From Prinia subflava (Eukaryota; Chordata; Aves; Passeriformes; Cisticolidae): a stretch of 64,000 nt of DNA. Of the stretch, positions 11,791-26,123 are shown in pieces (positions within the stretch are counted from its first letter, which is position 1; each line of letters opens with the position of its first letter). Under the pieces are notes generated by a model, which was given only the letters and a program-made list of their open reading frames with translations, was not told the DNA's origin and searched no databases. The DNA lies in NCBI RefSeq assembly GCF_021018805.1, contig NW_026960607.1, positions 1,304,501 to 1,368,500 of the forward strand, in the 5' to 3' direction. The position numbers and the translations under genes were made by a program.

Positions 11791-14159
11791 ACACAACAAA
11801 TCTTGGTTTTAACTCAGTCTACTTCTAATATTCCTGTGCATCTTTGCATTATACCTATTTAATCTGAAATACTCCCTTAATAGTACTTTATAGCACCATT
11901 TTAGCATTGCTTGTGATGCTCCAAAACTTTCCTTGACAATGGCTGCTGTTGTTCCCTTGGTATAAGAAATTATTGCTTTATTTTTGTGCTCAACATACAT
12001 TTGTATTATTTAAATACAAAGCAGTAGTAAATTGCAGAACATACCTGAAAAGCAACATCGGCTATGAAGGACAGACATTTGCAAGCTGCTAGCAGAAGCA
12101 AAAAATGAAATTGAAGAGAAGCAAGTCCAGCAGAATACCTGCAAAGGACAGACAGAGCTGTTGTCAAACAAGTTGCAGTACTGAAAACACACAGAAAACA
12201 ACTTCATGTAATACTTTGAATTCAGCCACTTGTGATTCTTTCATCACTCTACTGACAATAGATCTAAATGCTTATTAACCATTTATGACAGAAAAAAAAT
12301 GGAAAAATTTGTTCTTGAGAAAAAAGGTGGAGAAAAGTTTAAGTTTTATGAGAGACCAGGAGCCCCAGTATGCAGCGGGTAAATTAATGCATAACTATAA
12401 ATTCATATAATCTTTTATTAAAAAACATTAAGAAATTACCACATTTGAAATGCAATAGACAAGTAATTTTCAGTACTTTAATACATATAATGAAATACTA
12501 TAGTAAAAGCAGTTTATAGATACTTCTCTTGAGCTTTTGACTTGCTCCTTTTCTGATGGATCTGGATCTAAGGCCTGTAGTTACTAGCCCTGACAGTGTT
12601 GTAGCCATAACTGCAAGAGAAGAATCTAGGGATATTTCATAGAAACCTTAAAAGAAAGGCCAAAAGGTTTGTAAAATAAATTTAGCTGAAAAAATGATCA
12701 GAATCTCACCTAAGGAGATAAACTGATACCTTCAGAATGTGTTACAGTAAAATGCTATTGATTCTAACTGTGTGGCACTGTCTTTGATTTGCAGATTAAT
12801 TACTTCTCTTCCTGTAGCTGGAGCTATGTATTTGCACACCCAGACTTTTGCTGGAAGTGAGAGTACTGAAAAAGGACCGGTGTGACATTTGCAGTAGGAA
12901 ACTCATTTATTACATCAGGGTCCTGGAGATAAAATCTCATATTCTGAGGTGATGAATAATGTATTTTATTTAATTTAATCATCTTAAGGGAACAAATAAC
13001 AAAAAAAATTAACTCCAGACATGAGAAACTGAAGGTAGTGGGGTGAAAAATACACAGCATAGACTGAAGAGAATTATGTATAATGAATACAATGAAAGAT
13101 AAGAAGGGAAGTATAAAGTTGAATACATGGCACTACAAACATCATTTACAGAGCTTGAATTTTGACAAAGTGGACTGTAGAAAATGCACATGGCTTTCTT
13201 TATTTTTATTAAATTAATTTTTAGACAGTGATATCACTATAAAATAACTGTCTTGAGAACACTGAAATATGATTTCAAAAGTTGCAAGGGTTCAATGTGA
13301 AACATTTGAACTCCAACACAATTTTTCTCTCTTATTTTATTATTAGTCTTTGAAAGAAAGAGGAAAGCTTCTTCTCTTGTAAAACAATCAATTATAGTAC
13401 TCTAGATTATCTTCTTTATTATATCCTGCTAGGATGAACAGGGAATGTTCTAGTCAGTCACATGTAACTTGAACCCTAGAGGAAATTTCTGTCTTTATGA
13501 ATCAAAGGATTAGTGAAGCCAGTAAGGACAGCAAGAAACACAGACGTGAGGGGAGAAATGCAATTCTAAGTAGACATAAACCACTCTTGACTCAGAACTT
13601 GAATTTGAGCTTGCAGTCCTTTTAATGAATAACATATATTTGATATGTCCATTAGATTGTCAGCTTTTTTGCTAGAAACTTTCTTTCATGGACATTTTTT
13701 CGTGTTTTGAAGAATCTATATGGATAGATTATGATGAATAGGATGAGATACCATGAACAAAGGCTCCAGTTAGATGTTCTAATTTGATTAATACTTGCAT
13801 CACTCAATCAAAGTCCAAGGAATTTTAAAGCCATTAAAGAAAACAAATAAGTTTCTCAGGAGTCTGAGATGATAAAAGCAAGGTTTAAAAGTGTAAAAGT
13901 TTCTGCCTATTTTTCCTGATGATAAAATCCCACTGAGCTATTAAACTTTCAGCTAGCTTCTTTCTTCAAAAATATTTTTCTTTTTATTTAGATCAGCTGC
14001 AATGTAGATGTATATTTTTTCAGTCTTCCACTCTTTATTCATTTCCTAAATTTTTTTCACATCCCAATTTGCAATGAATGCTTATATTTCATACACCTTC
14101 CAATTCAGAAGTTATCACATCTTTCTTTCTCTTAACTAGCTTTAAATGTAAATCAACAT
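11791..14159. other. Unique AT-rich DNA, no gene seen
   Basis: No recognisable coding or repeat feature. Open frames of 60-78 codons only. Confidence 0.5.
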
Positions 14160-14325
14160 TAATGCATTAGAGTAGCTAAGACTCCCTGGACAGAAATGCA
14201 GGCAAGGGTGGGGATTGTCCTGCTCTGCTCTGCACTGGGGTGGCCTCACCTCAAGTCCTGTGTGCAGGTTTGGGTGCCACAACATAAGACATTAAACTAT
14301 TAGAGTGTCCAAAGGACACCATCCT
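14160..14325 (+). repeat. CR1 LINE fragment
   Basis: Short sense-strand piece of the CR1 3' region. Landmarks are ggggattgtcctgctctgct, ggcctcacctcaagtcctgt and attagagtgtccaaagga. The CR1 3' tail is not seen on its right side, so both ends are eroded. Confidence 0.7.
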
Positions 14326-14899
14326 TCTTGTTATCATCTTTCCATCATCTGGCTTTCATTCTTTATCCAACAAAATTATAACCAATTATTTATACCTTTT
14401 TATTTGAAAAGGAGTTTCTACTTTATTTCCACCATTAATTCTCTCATATACTCTCAAATGCACACATATCTATGTATATAAAGATGTGAGCAGCATGTGA
14501 AGAAGGTTAGTGGTATGAGATGCATCCCATACATTTTTAGGTTCCCTCATAGACAACCCCTATGGAATACAGAGATAGGCTCCAGGAGAAATTATAGTCT
14601 TCCTTTGAAATCTGTAAGAAACAATAAGCTACTTATTGGAGAGTTTCAAAATGTAACTACCATCAAAGTACGCAGAGTGATTCAGACACTAAAGAACAGG
14701 GATGAACCAAGCCTCATCAAGTATTGCCCCAAAAAGATTCACAAAGTTTCTCACTCACTAGAAAATCATGCATCAAATTTTAGACACAAAAGAACAATTT
14801 ACTTCAGTAATGGAGAGGGAAAGACACAGCATCACAAGCATCCCAGGTTCCTCAAACTCTTATTCTTTTCTATTACATTTTAAAGGATTTCCCTCAAGG
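14326..14899. other. Unique DNA, unrecognised 128-codon frame
   Basis: Contains an open plus-strand frame of 128 codons at 14497-14883. It has no domain I recognise, no signal peptide and no visible splice or promoter context. It is probably a chance frame. Confidence 0.4.
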
Positions 14900-15440
14900 T
14901 GTCTTGGTTTTATTAGTAGTATTTCATTGTATTCCTGTTGAAGTGCAGATTTGAGGGGGGGGGAGGTGTCCCCGGGGTCCCCCAGGCCCTATGTTCACTG
15001 GTATTTGCATGCAGACAGGCAAGGAGACTTCAGATGGCTGGTGAGGTGCTGATTAGATGAGGATTTATTTGGAATCCGACCCCGGGAAGGCAGCATGGTT
15101 ACTGAGGGAGAGGGGGGAAGGAGGGGGAGAGAGGGAAGGAGAGAGGGAAGGGGAGAGGGGCAGAGCCTCCAGAGGCCTCTGGAGCAAGACAGCGAGAGCC
15201 CCCTCCCCCTGCACCCTTAACAGGGAGATTCGAAGTGGGCGCGGATTGATTCTCAGGCCAATGGGATTACAGAGACATGATACTGCAGGGGAGGTTACAG
15301 ACTTGGGATAAACCGTACACTTTCGAGGGGTGAGACAGGGCATACCATTTAAATAAAATCCAATTCCACATATTCCCAAGGGCATAAGAATTCAGACTGG
15401 CTTCATAACGTTTCTTGGGGTTTCTTCTTTCTTTCTTGAG
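14900..15440. repeat. Possible eroded LTR-like, GC-rich block
   Basis: A sharp GC-rich island in AT-rich DNA. It starts tgtcttggtttt, resembling the starts of the solo LTRs elsewhere in the window. It holds a g-run (14956-14964), aggatttatttgg (15059-15071, a poly(A) signal if read on the minus strand), a purine tract and a tgagacagggcatacc block. I could not find matching target duplications or a clear right end, so the LTR call is only a suggestion. Confidence 0.3.
15097..15170. repeat. GGGA/GA-rich purine tract
   Basis: About 70 bases almost wholly purine on the plus strand, made of gggaga, ggaagg and gaga units. Open frames on both strands here are low complexity. Confidence 0.85.
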
Positions 15441-18400
15441 CATTTGAAATATAAGCATAGCTAAAATTGTAAATCCCTTTCTCTACCATGCTATGGCAGT
15501 GCCTCAGGAAGAGAAATGGAGGAAAGTTGTCTGGGTATCAAGAGAGAAAGGAACTACAGTACTGCAGCTGGATATGAGGGCTGTGGCAAGGTGCAACAGT
15601 GTTGGCAAAGGTGTGCAGTGTGTGAAACTTGACAGTTCTTCCATCAGAGCTAAGGAACAGAAAGGGACACTATTGGAAACATGGGAATTGGATAGCACAT
15701 CTGTAGTGCAGAAAAATAAATACACAGTTAAAGAAGGAAAGAAAGTTCATTAGATAGGAAAATCAAATCTACCAAAGGAAGCAGAAAAAATAGGAAGGAG
15801 AGGCATCACAATATAAAAAGAATCAACAAAATGAGGAATCTGTACATCGCAAAAAATTTTCCATCAACTGAGTTTTATTCCTAGAGACCATTAGAAGCTT
15901 TGATCCAGACAAATCAGAAATCATACCTTTTGGATGAGATCCTCAGAGTGTGTCATTTTTTGCAAATTGAGGAATTAAATTATATTATCTACAGACTATT
16001 CATGTGGTTGCTTTCCTTAATATTTGTTTTGGTAGCATCTTAGAAGTATGTCAAAGGAATGAAAACTTGAGATTTCTTAAACAGTTAGCAACTTTATTCA
16101 CATGCAAATTAAATACTGAAAAAAAAAAAGCTTCTATCTGAAAAACAAAATACCATGACTGATAAACTGGTAGTCTTAATTCAGTACCCTTTGGAGTTCA
16201 GCAGGAAAATTAGTCTTTCTAAATGTGAAGTCCTCCTTCTGACACGCCTTGGATAGAAAGAAAAAATATTCAGACAGAAGAAATTAGAGTTACTTACCCA
16301 TCCATGATGACAGTAATATGTTAAGTTGATTTTAACATTTGTCAAAAGAATGAAAATAGGATGGCACCATTCTCCAAAGCTGATGATCTGAAAACTACTA
16401 CTGGATCTCCCTGGCTGATCACCCAAGACATAAATATACTCTAAAAAATAATTTATCAATTATAAGTGGACTTTAAAGAAACGACTGCAATGACTTATGC
16501 CAGAGATTGTAAAAAGAAATATGTGCTCATGTTGCTATGCTTTGTGCATTACTAGAAGGATGAATGTACTATGGGATTTACATTAAACCAATACCTTCTA
16601 ATAAGAACAAAACAGCAGAATATTCCCCACATTTCTGTTGTCCACAGAGTAAATTTTGTGGGAAATTAATAATTATGTACTAGTGATTATATACTAGCCC
16701 TTATCTCTACCCGCTTTTAAAAAGTTACATGTTGCTTTATTTATATTATTACTCAATTATAATTGCATATGTAATGATGTCAGCTGGTACCTGAGATGAT
16801 CTTTCTACTAAGATGGAATCCACATTAAACCACTTTTGCTAATGGTGTGCAACACTATGACAAAAGAATAAGACCCCAAAGACTCCTGGCACACCACTCT
16901 ATCTGTAGGTTTCTGTATCCTGTAAGCAATTACAAGGTGTTCTTTGGTAACTCATATTTTCACAGAAAGACTGTTGACAAATAAGAGCTTAATTTTGCTT
17001 AAGCCTTTTTCTGTGGTAATAAACTGTGAAAACTTGCCACTTTCAAATGTTCTGCTGACAAAATATGGGAGAGACTCTAAACCTCCTCCTAGTCTGTGTT
17101 TTCTTTAGATTAAAATACATATTTTCCTGTTTCCATCAGTCAAAGTGACAAGCAGTGAAAATAAAAGCAGACTTAACATTGCTAAGATGCCATTCCATAG
17201 TTGCTCATGCTCAGATAATGTATTCCAGAGAGAAAGACTAAGATTAGAGAGAGATTTATATTTCTCTCCTGACTGCCCCCCAGGAGTAGGTATAGTAGAC
17301 AAAAGACGATGAAATTCTATCAGTTACAGGAAACTACATGAGTCAGCCTTACTCATACAAAAAAAAAAGGTATTTCCAAGGAATTATAACTTTTCTTTCT
17401 AACATATGAACTGAGATGAATAGCTATAATAATATTCTGGACCTTGCTGAGATAGATTTTCTAACTTTTCTAATGTGAATTTTATCTAGCACATAAATAT
17501 TGATCATTTTAATATGTGAGTCGATTACGATGCCTCTTAACTGTATTACGATATGCTGGAATATGCTGCACAATGTCTTATCTGTTGCATATAGCTATGA
17601 AATATTTCACAGCCTTCCCTTCAGAATACTTCAGGTTGGACAGTCTTCTCGAAGCCTATCTCTGATTCAAGGTTTGTCAAGGGGAATTGAGCTAGTTTTT
17701 GGTGGATTTCTGAAAATTTCTACCAAACACTGTTTCTCAAGTCATAGGTTACTGGAAGAAACCTCAGTTGAAATGTGACAGCAGAGCTGAAATGCAAAGT
17801 TCTTTCACTAAACAGCTTCTTAGGGACCAGCCTGTAGAGAAGTTGAAAATAAAATGTAGGAAACTTTTATGAAAAACATGGAATTGGCCCTATTGATCAT
17901 CCCCAGTAATTTAGAGCTGTTTATTTGGATTCACCTGTCATGTCCCAATATTCTTTTCTATTTTTATGCTACCTATTTTAATAAATGTAAATAGAAACAT
18001 ATGAGCAAGTTGCCCAGTAAACACAGCAGTGCCTTCACACAGATAAAAGATAAGCTTTTTAGTCCAAACAGGTTGAGTTAGCTGAGAGGAAATAATATAA
18101 AAAAGTAAATGAAAAGGGTAGAGATGGGATTCTATCTTCTATTAAAAAACTCCAGGAAACTGTTTCTGTCCCAGAATAAAATTAATTACTTGAACTGCAG
18201 GCTGAACTGAACCACCAAAAAGACCAGTTCACTCGTCCTTATCTAAAGAGACTTGTTTGCAAGTGTTTGAACCTCTGGTGAACAGCCTGATGTAGTACTA
18301 ATCAAAAGGTGCGTGGTTTCCTTAGATGTGAAAGATGGAGTTTTTCTGAAACTGTCTGATATTCATTTCAGCCTTAAACTGCCAGCAGTAGATTGCCACT

Positions 18401-21400
18401 AGCCAGTAAAAAGTTCACTATAAAGAATTATTTGCCCTTTCTGTCCTTGGTGACACTTACTGTGTTATCTGTAGTAGGCAATTTTCTCATGCGTTCTTCA
18501 GAAGGTCATTCAAAACTCTCTTACTTGGCAAGATGATGGGAATCTAAAAATATTATGATCTCCAAGCATTTAGCTTTAGTTAAATTTCCCAGTGTTCAAA
18601 ATGAGATGAAAGTCAACAAGAAAGGTTAAATTCAAACAATCCGGTGCTTATAATTTACATGATATAACCAGAGCCCAATTTTGCAATTTTGTCAGGAGTT
18701 TGAACAGTCATCATTAACAGAAGTACCAAGGATACAATATATACAGTCCAATAAATTCCTCAACTATAAGTGCTTTATAATATATATATATATAATTCTC
18801 TAAATGCAAATAGTTTGCACTTTCTAGCTTAATTTTTCACTAACCAAAAAAGCAAATATCCTGGGAACTTGAGTATTCATATTTCATCTCTAAAAAGATG
18901 TCCTTATTATGTACAAATCCTACTGCTTTTGAAGCATACACAGTAACCTTGGAAAAATTACAGATGGAAAAAAAACCCCAGCAAACCTCCAGAAATATAG
19001 AAAAAGGCCTCAAGCTGTGCAAGGCTTTATCAAAGGTTTGGTGAAGTATTTGGGTTTGGTTGTTTGGGTTTTTTAAGACCATTATTACAATATATGTATG
19101 GTACAAAAAATTCAACAGCTGTCACATTCATATTCATTCATGACTTCTTTTAAATAAATATTTCAAATTATCCTTTGATAAATCAGTTAATGTATTTCCC
19201 TATTTGCACAGAAATAGCTTACATCCAGCATCCTTCTGAGCACATATGATTTGTTGAGAGCACCAGCTTCATACACAACTTCCAAACTTACAACTTTACT
19301 ACCTCTCATAGGGCCAGCATAAAAAAATACTATAAATACCATAGAGAAGGGAGTCTTACAAAGACTTTAGTCCTGATGAGGACTAAAAGAAAATGAGAAG
19401 CAAAGATTTTTATTTTTCCAGTCATCTGCCTTTTTTTTTTTTCTTGGCTATGAATGCTCTTCTGAAAGGGAGGTCTTACAAGGTATTGCATTTGGGTTGT
19501 TTACATGTGGTACAAAAAATATAAAGGAAGGAAAGAAAAGAAAAAAAAATTAGAAACAAAAATTTGTTCAGGTGTAGCATATGTAGCTGTTACTCAGCTA
19601 TCAACAACTATTACACACTCTTCCTCTAATCTAGCCTCTTGGATTAGGGTCTTTAATCTTGAGGAAATAAGTGTCTGAAATTTGTCTGACTGGAGATTTT
19701 AGGGCATTACTGGTCTATAATTTTGCTGGTTAGTTGCAGGGCAAGGTTTATTATCTATCTAACAGGCCCTCATAAAGCAGAAAACCTAGTAACCTCCTAA
19801 AGCTCATCAGATAAAAGGATTATAGACTGAAGCACTACCTTTATGGAAGCTCAAGAGCACTGAAGCCTTACTTTCTATTATGCAAATTGGGCTTGGGCAG
19901 GGAGCAGAGCCCTGCACTATCCAGCCTCTGTCATTTAATGATGTACAAGTGGAGAGACCAGGCTATCCAATGTGGTCATGAAACAACAACTGCTGTAGAT
20001 AAAAAAAAAAAGAAGCTGCTTGCAGGTTTTGGTCAATTTATAATTCCTCTGGCAACATCAGTTGAAGAAAGAGTCCTACTATCACTGCTGTGAAACTGAA
20101 TGCTGTCATATTTCTCCCAGAACTGTCATAATACTGATGTAAAAACAACATCAAAGTTTAAAATTTTCAGCACCAACTATTTTAAGGAGTTCAGTTTTAC
20201 TGCAGTTTACAGATGAATTTTTAAATTGTACATAGTACAAAATATGCCTGGAAATACTTCCTTTCCTCAGGCCATTCACTCTGAGAAACAAAGGAAGACT
20301 TAAGATAGAGGAAAATTTCCAAATTGAGCTGTCTGTGGCTGGAGTTCTGAGTAATGTGCTACTAGCTCCATTTTCCCCAAGTGAGCATACAAAGTTGAAG
20401 AACACTATTGCTAGATGAAATACACTCAACTTTGACTAAAGCAGGTGAAAAATGAGGAGACAGTGGGCAAAGAGAAATAAAAAATCCCCTGATTAACTAT
20501 TTGAGCATCATCCTTATCCAGTTCTCCCAGTCTTCACTCTTCAGGTCAGTTCTGCTCAAACTAATTGCTAAGGCAAAGCAGACTTTCAAGTATTGATAAA
20601 ATAAATCTGTTACAGCAGCTCCCCAATGTCTTTCATGCATTCTATCCCACTAAGATCACCACAATGAACCGTACAATCACCCTATTCAGCCAGCATTGCT
20701 ATAGCTCACTTTATTTAGGGACATATTGTGAAAATAGTAGTCAGGTTCCTCTGTCTGCATTTCATCCAGCTGCCTGCTACGTCACTGAGATAAGTGACAG
20801 CAAGTGTATTCCTCAAGTGCCAGTCTTTCCATTATTCTCTGTCAGTCTTTCCATGGATTCTCAATGCTTTTCTATTCTCAATTCAAAGTCTTAATTATCC
20901 AAGTGATCCATGGATCAGAGTTTTAGCTACTCAGTGATAGTGATTTCAGCAAAGCTATTAGCTTTGCAATCAATGATACAATATGAGCTTTAGTCTTAAA
21001 TTTTGGATTAAGCACAGTAATAAAAAGCAGAAACAATAAAGTGGTCTTCTCCCTTAAAAGGATATGAGGCCTTATGGTACTTCCTAAGGAAATTAACTCA
21101 TATCGTAGAAGAAACAATTTCTGCAAAAGTGTAGAACTATAAAAGTAAATTTGTGTAAACTGTTGACTGTGTGTTAGCACAGGAAGACTGTACCAGAATG
21201 CCAAAATTCACAGAAAAATAATTTAAATATAACATTTGTGAAAAACATATTTAAAAGGCGAAGAGAACTAAAGAAACCCAAACTGTTTTGAAAAAAAACA
21301 TTAGTACTATTATGTTGGGTTATTGTAGATAAACAAAAGGCTTTGATGTATTTTGAATTTTTTTTCAATATCTTAATCACACACAAGAAAAATTTTATTT

Positions 21401-24400
21401 AAAGAAGTTCAAGCACTTTCTATAGTTTAGCAAAGTTTCAATGAACAAAATATGCATGAGTAAACGAAATGCTTCCTTCTTCAAGTCTAGCTTCACAATT
21501 CTTAACAGGTAAGGTTATCAGTTATTTGTTCAAACATTTCATAGGAAATGAAGGGAAAGAAAAAGATATTTTATTTTTGCAAATAGGATTGCAAAAAATG
21601 AAGTTAATTAATGCTCACCTATTTTCTTTTTACTCAACTTCAACTATGTATACATGAGATAACTAAGAGAATAAATAAGAGAGCTGCTAGTGTGTGCAAT
21701 GAATGTTTCCCATTAAAATAATGAGGAAAAGAGTGTCTCAAACCATGAAGCTTGAAGTATAAGAATCCCTGGGGTCATGATAAATGGTTTGCAGGTGGTC
21801 CCTCAAATGGCATCAAATACACAAAAGTTCAGATTTAAAAACAGTAACTATGTAAATTCATATGATTTGGGAGGCTTACTTATGTCAAGAACTCCACTTA
21901 CAAGAAGTCCACTGAAAGAAGTGCTAGAATATTTTAGAAGGAAAGGATCCTGCTTTGCAGTTTCTAGATGACTGATGTGCGTCTCCCTAGGAACATCAGT
22001 GATATGGAGTAGAGTGGAAATAACTGGATAGAGTACAATGATCTCATACTTATACAGAGTGGAATAATAATTTTTCCACCTCATACTCATGAATGCTTTC
22101 TAAGCATTCCCCTTGAAACAAAGGGCCATCGTCTATGAGCTTACATTCAAGGTGTATATCTCCAGCATTCCATTAAGGTCTCACAAGCTTCTCCTACAGG
22201 TGGAAAACACCTTTCATGAGGAGTTTTCAAAGGGCTTCTAGGGACTTCTATAGCGGTTAAACCCACCACTCCTTTTCATTTTCATTCCCCAAGATAAGAT
22301 AGTTATTTTTTTGTTATATTTCGTTAAAGCTGTTAGTATTCAAACATGGAAATTACAACTAGGTGAATCTTCACAATATCCTCCATACTTCCAGCCTTCA
22401 AACAAAAAATTCTGTGTTTTTCAAGCTTTAATCAACTTCATTTCACACCATTCTCTTGAGATACACAAGGAATAAATAAATTATGAAACATAATCATAAG
22501 GATGATCATAACCACAACTATAATCAACATACACATTATGCATGAACTTTTGTTTCAAAAGAAGACACAGAAACACTATTTAAGGCAAACAATTGTTTTC
22601 AGTTTTGGGTTTCATTTTTTAAAAAATCTTTGGATTAGTTTCTTTATTTGATGGAAGATACTCAATGAGTGAAAAATTCCTCAATTCAGCATCCCAGAGG
22701 TATTCTTAGAAAGTCTGATGACCTTAACTCTGGTATTATTTATATCAATGCAAGTCACAAACATAACACATAGAGCTAATAAAATCATACTAAGGAATAA
22801 GGTAATTAGGCTCTACAGAACTCACTGAAAGTATGTAAAGATTGAATCTATCCTGTAAATAGGTTTTTCTCTATTTGTCATTAGGAGATGGACCAACCTG
22901 CTCCTACATTTGTTGTACCTTATTGTGAGAAATAACTGGCTTTATAGAAGGATCCAAGCAAAACATAAGGAGCACAAAGCAGAAATGCTTTCACTAGAAA
23001 GACAACATATAGAACAATAAAAATTAGTTCTGCTGCTGTTGATTGGAAAAGTTCAAGGAAACCAAAAAGCATCCTATCAAACTCCAGTCACAAACAGTTT
23101 GTCTACTCAAAGTGGAATCAAAATAATCAAATGTACTATATTCAATAACTGTAGTTATTTTTGAATAATTTTAAACTTTTCTGCCTTAAAAAAAACACCC
23201 CCCCCCAAAACCATAAAACCTCTTACCTTTACTAAGCAGAGGCAATACTTGCTAATTAAAATCATAATTAATTGCTTTGCAAAATCTATTTTGCTGCTAC
23301 AAAACCAGGAACACCTTTTCTCAGAGTTATTAATAGATAATGTCAACTGGAAATCAAGGAAAGACACATGTCAGTGGTATAGGCTGTACTAACTAAACAG
23401 GCCCCAAAATACCAAATAAGAGAACAGTATGACCCATCTAACCATGTAATTCCATATGCTGTAGGAATTAATTTTTTATTGGATTCTGTGATGAAACACC
23501 TTTTCAAATAACTTACCTATGAGTATCTCCAAAGATGATGCCTCCTATCCCAGTCAAAATATATTTAAAATAATTTATTATGAATCAATGGAGCAACAAT
23601 CTCTCATTAGCTCTTTTAGTTGTAGCTTGACATACTTTGAAAGTGTGAAAAAAGGTTTTAAATTTATAATTTCTCATTAAACCTGCAAAAGGCTGTGTTA
23701 ATTGGATGTTGCCATAATTCACTTGCATGTTTCCTGACAATAAAGACCACATGATTTAAGTTCAACTGATTCTGAAGTCATTATTTACTGACTTCACTGA
23801 AGTTCATAGCCTGAAGTTGAATCAAGAATGATAAGAACTACCCCTCAGAAAGGAAAAGGATCAAAGAAACACAGTTACTCCAAATTAGGAGGGGATGAAA
23901 AAAAAAGTATAGAACATACACTAATAACTTTAGTATTTTTCAAGCCATAATTCAATATCATCACAAATAAAAATCATGCAATAGTTAGTAAAACTCACTG
24001 GTAAAAAAAAAAATCACTCTGGAAGCTAAAGTTCTTTTTGACAAATTGAACACACCATTTTGCAGTAGTGAAGTACATGCAAACTCAAGTCTTCCTAAAG
24101 CATCACAGTTTAACTCAGCCTCACATAAGGGAACTAAAAGACTGATATTTTCATAAACATACTGAAAATGAGGGAATAGTTGAAAGACTGACTATCATAT
24201 ATGCTAATAATTAGTGACAAAAAGAAGATGCATATATAAATGTACATACAAGACAAAATTTAAAGTAATTAGCAAATTATTTCAGAGCCATGGATAATGG
24301 GAGATATTACCAGTAAAGTATTACCAAACAGTGTAGAATTATTTGGGGGACACAGTGCAATATAAGTGCAATATAATGTTTTTAAAAAAACCAAACTACC

Positions 24401-24706
24401 ATTAGGTGTGAAAAGGATTGCTTAAAGCAAGCTTAAAACATGAAGAAAAAATTATAATGGGGGGAAATATGTGCCATGCTTCTAGAGATTTTACTGAAAT
24501 GACCTTAAAAACTGAATCTCTCTCCAGCACAAAGCTTACTGTCAAAAATCACACCACAAAAATGACTCATGGTTTAAAGCTATGCTAACCTCTCAGTGGG
24601 TTAGCAGTGCAGTTGACAAGATCCACTCTCTGCCCTTGGCAGGAAGCAAAACTTCAGAATTCACTTGCATATATGTGGCAAACCATGGACTTCACGTTGG
24701 TCATCT
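15441..24706. other. Long unique AT-rich stretch, no gene seen
   Basis: More than 9 kb with no recognisable exon, RNA gene or young mobile element. It includes a short TA run at 18776-18796, a C-run near 23204 and scattered A/T homopolymers. The longest frame (109 codons, 20565-20894) has no recognisable domain. It reads like intron or intergenic desert. Confidence 0.5.
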
Positions 24707-24712
24707 CCAGAG

Positions 24713-25388
24713 TGTGGGAAATATGGTTATTTAATTCATGTTTTATAAATAATTATAGATTGGGAACTGTGATATATATTGTATGAAGGTATGTGTGGGT
24801 CTGCTCAACTCACGAATTTCTGTAAAGCACCTCCCTGATCTTCCGGGTTCCAAAAATAGAAGGTGAGAACACGAGGCCTGAGGACTTGCCCCTGCCTACG
24901 TGCAGAAAAACTCATTGGGATTTGCAACAGTCAAACGCTACGTGCCAGCAAAGACGTGCCGGCAAGGACTCACACCGGTCATCACACACCTACTCAAAGC
25001 AAGGACTAACTCTGGACATTAGCATTTGAATATGCCTGGGGACCCTTTCGAGATTTAATGTAAATAAAGTTAATGGCCAATGATTAGAGAAACAATGGGA
25101 GGAAGATTGCCGAAAGGAAAGTTAAGGGTATTTAAGTTGGGCCTTTAGGTGGGCAAATTTGTGAACCCAGCTAGAGACAAGGCTGCCAGGTCCTGTGTCT
25201 CTGGGGTCACCCTTGGCTCTACTTTTCCCGGGAGAACTTCGGTCAAGTAAGTTTGCTGTTTGTGGGGTTCGTATTGTTTTGTTTTTATTGTTTGAAATTG
25301 TTATAATTTGATTCTAAATTTTGTGATTTAGATGTTAATAAACCAAACTATTGAATTTGGCAATAAATTTGTCCTGGCGTTTATAACA
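24713..25388 (+). repeat. 5' LTR of class I provirus copy 1
   Basis: 676 bp, tgtgggaaat to gtttataaca. By eye it differs from the 3' LTR at only five positions, all G here and A there. A TATA-like tatttaa is at 25129-25135 and poly(A) signals aataaa are at 25337-25342 and 25362-25367. U3 contains two tacgtgc cores exactly 42 bp apart (24897 and 24939), matching the repeats seen in the copy 2 LTR. Confidence 0.92.
25129..25135 (+). promoter_or_regulatory. TATA-like element in 5' LTR
   Basis: tatttaa upstream of the likely start of R. The homologous position in the copy 2 LTR has the same motif on the minus strand at 59433-59439. Confidence 0.5.
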
Positions 25389-25392
25389 ATTT

Positions 25393-25410
25393 TGGCGCCC
25401 AACGTGGGGC
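25393..25410 (+). promoter_or_regulatory. Primer binding site, tRNA-Lys (1,2) type
   Basis: tggcgcccaacgtggggc, four bases after the end of the 5' LTR. By established knowledge this 18-mer is complementary to the 3' end of tRNA-Lys1,2, the primer used by Mason-Pfizer-type betaretroviruses. Here it sits in front of gammaretrovirus-like coding remnants. Confidence 0.85.
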
Positions 25411-26123
25411 CAGTTTTGAATATTCTACGGATCCCTGCTTCTGACCGGGGGGCGCCCCGCCGTAAAAAGCGGCCTGGCAGAGCGGGTAAGTCCGGAAGAA
25501 CGAACTGGCTTTACGAACCCAGAACCCACAACAGCAAAGGGATTAGGCATTAGGACAAGCTAGCTTGGGGGGGCTCGGGAACTCAGCAGGGGTTTTCCCC
25601 TGGAACCGCGGTATTGTTTCACTCGTAAAAGTCTAAGTGCACGAAGAATCCACGCAAGAAAAAGACCGTAAGTATAGCGTGGTTGAGTGGAGGTGACCAA
25701 GTGCTTGAGAACGTGTATGTGTGCGTGAGTGTGTGTGTGAATGAGACGTGATTTATCACGAAGCGAGAGCAGACCTTAAGGTCGCGTTTCCGCTGCTCCC
25801 GCGAAGGACACGGCCGACCGACAGAGAAGCGATTGGAATGCGTGATATTTCACTTCGTGTGTGAGTGCTACCCGACGGGGTGGGGGAGGTCACCAGGAAG
25901 TCCTGAAGGAAAGAGGACGTCCCTTTTTGAGTTCGGGGACGAGTAAGCCTTCTTGACCGCGACCAGGGGGGTCGCTTAATTTTTTCGGTGGCGGTTACAG
26001 AGCCCCGCTGTTAACCGAACATCCACGGAACGGTCATCCGTTGGATCATTAAGTTAACGGCATCGAGTTTGGAAACTCGGAATTTAATTTTTGGTATCCC
26101 ATAACTTCTGTGCCACGGGGAGT
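25411..26123 (+). other. Proviral leader, no coding
   Basis: Untranslated leader between the primer site and the gag start, about 710 bp and GC-richer than the surroundings. Its reverse complement is recognisable in copy 2 (58463-59165). Packaging signal and splice donor should lie here but I cannot fix them. Confidence 0.6.

Noticed and set aside
14497..14883. 128-codon open frame
   Set aside because: No domain, no gene context, AT-rich chance frame.
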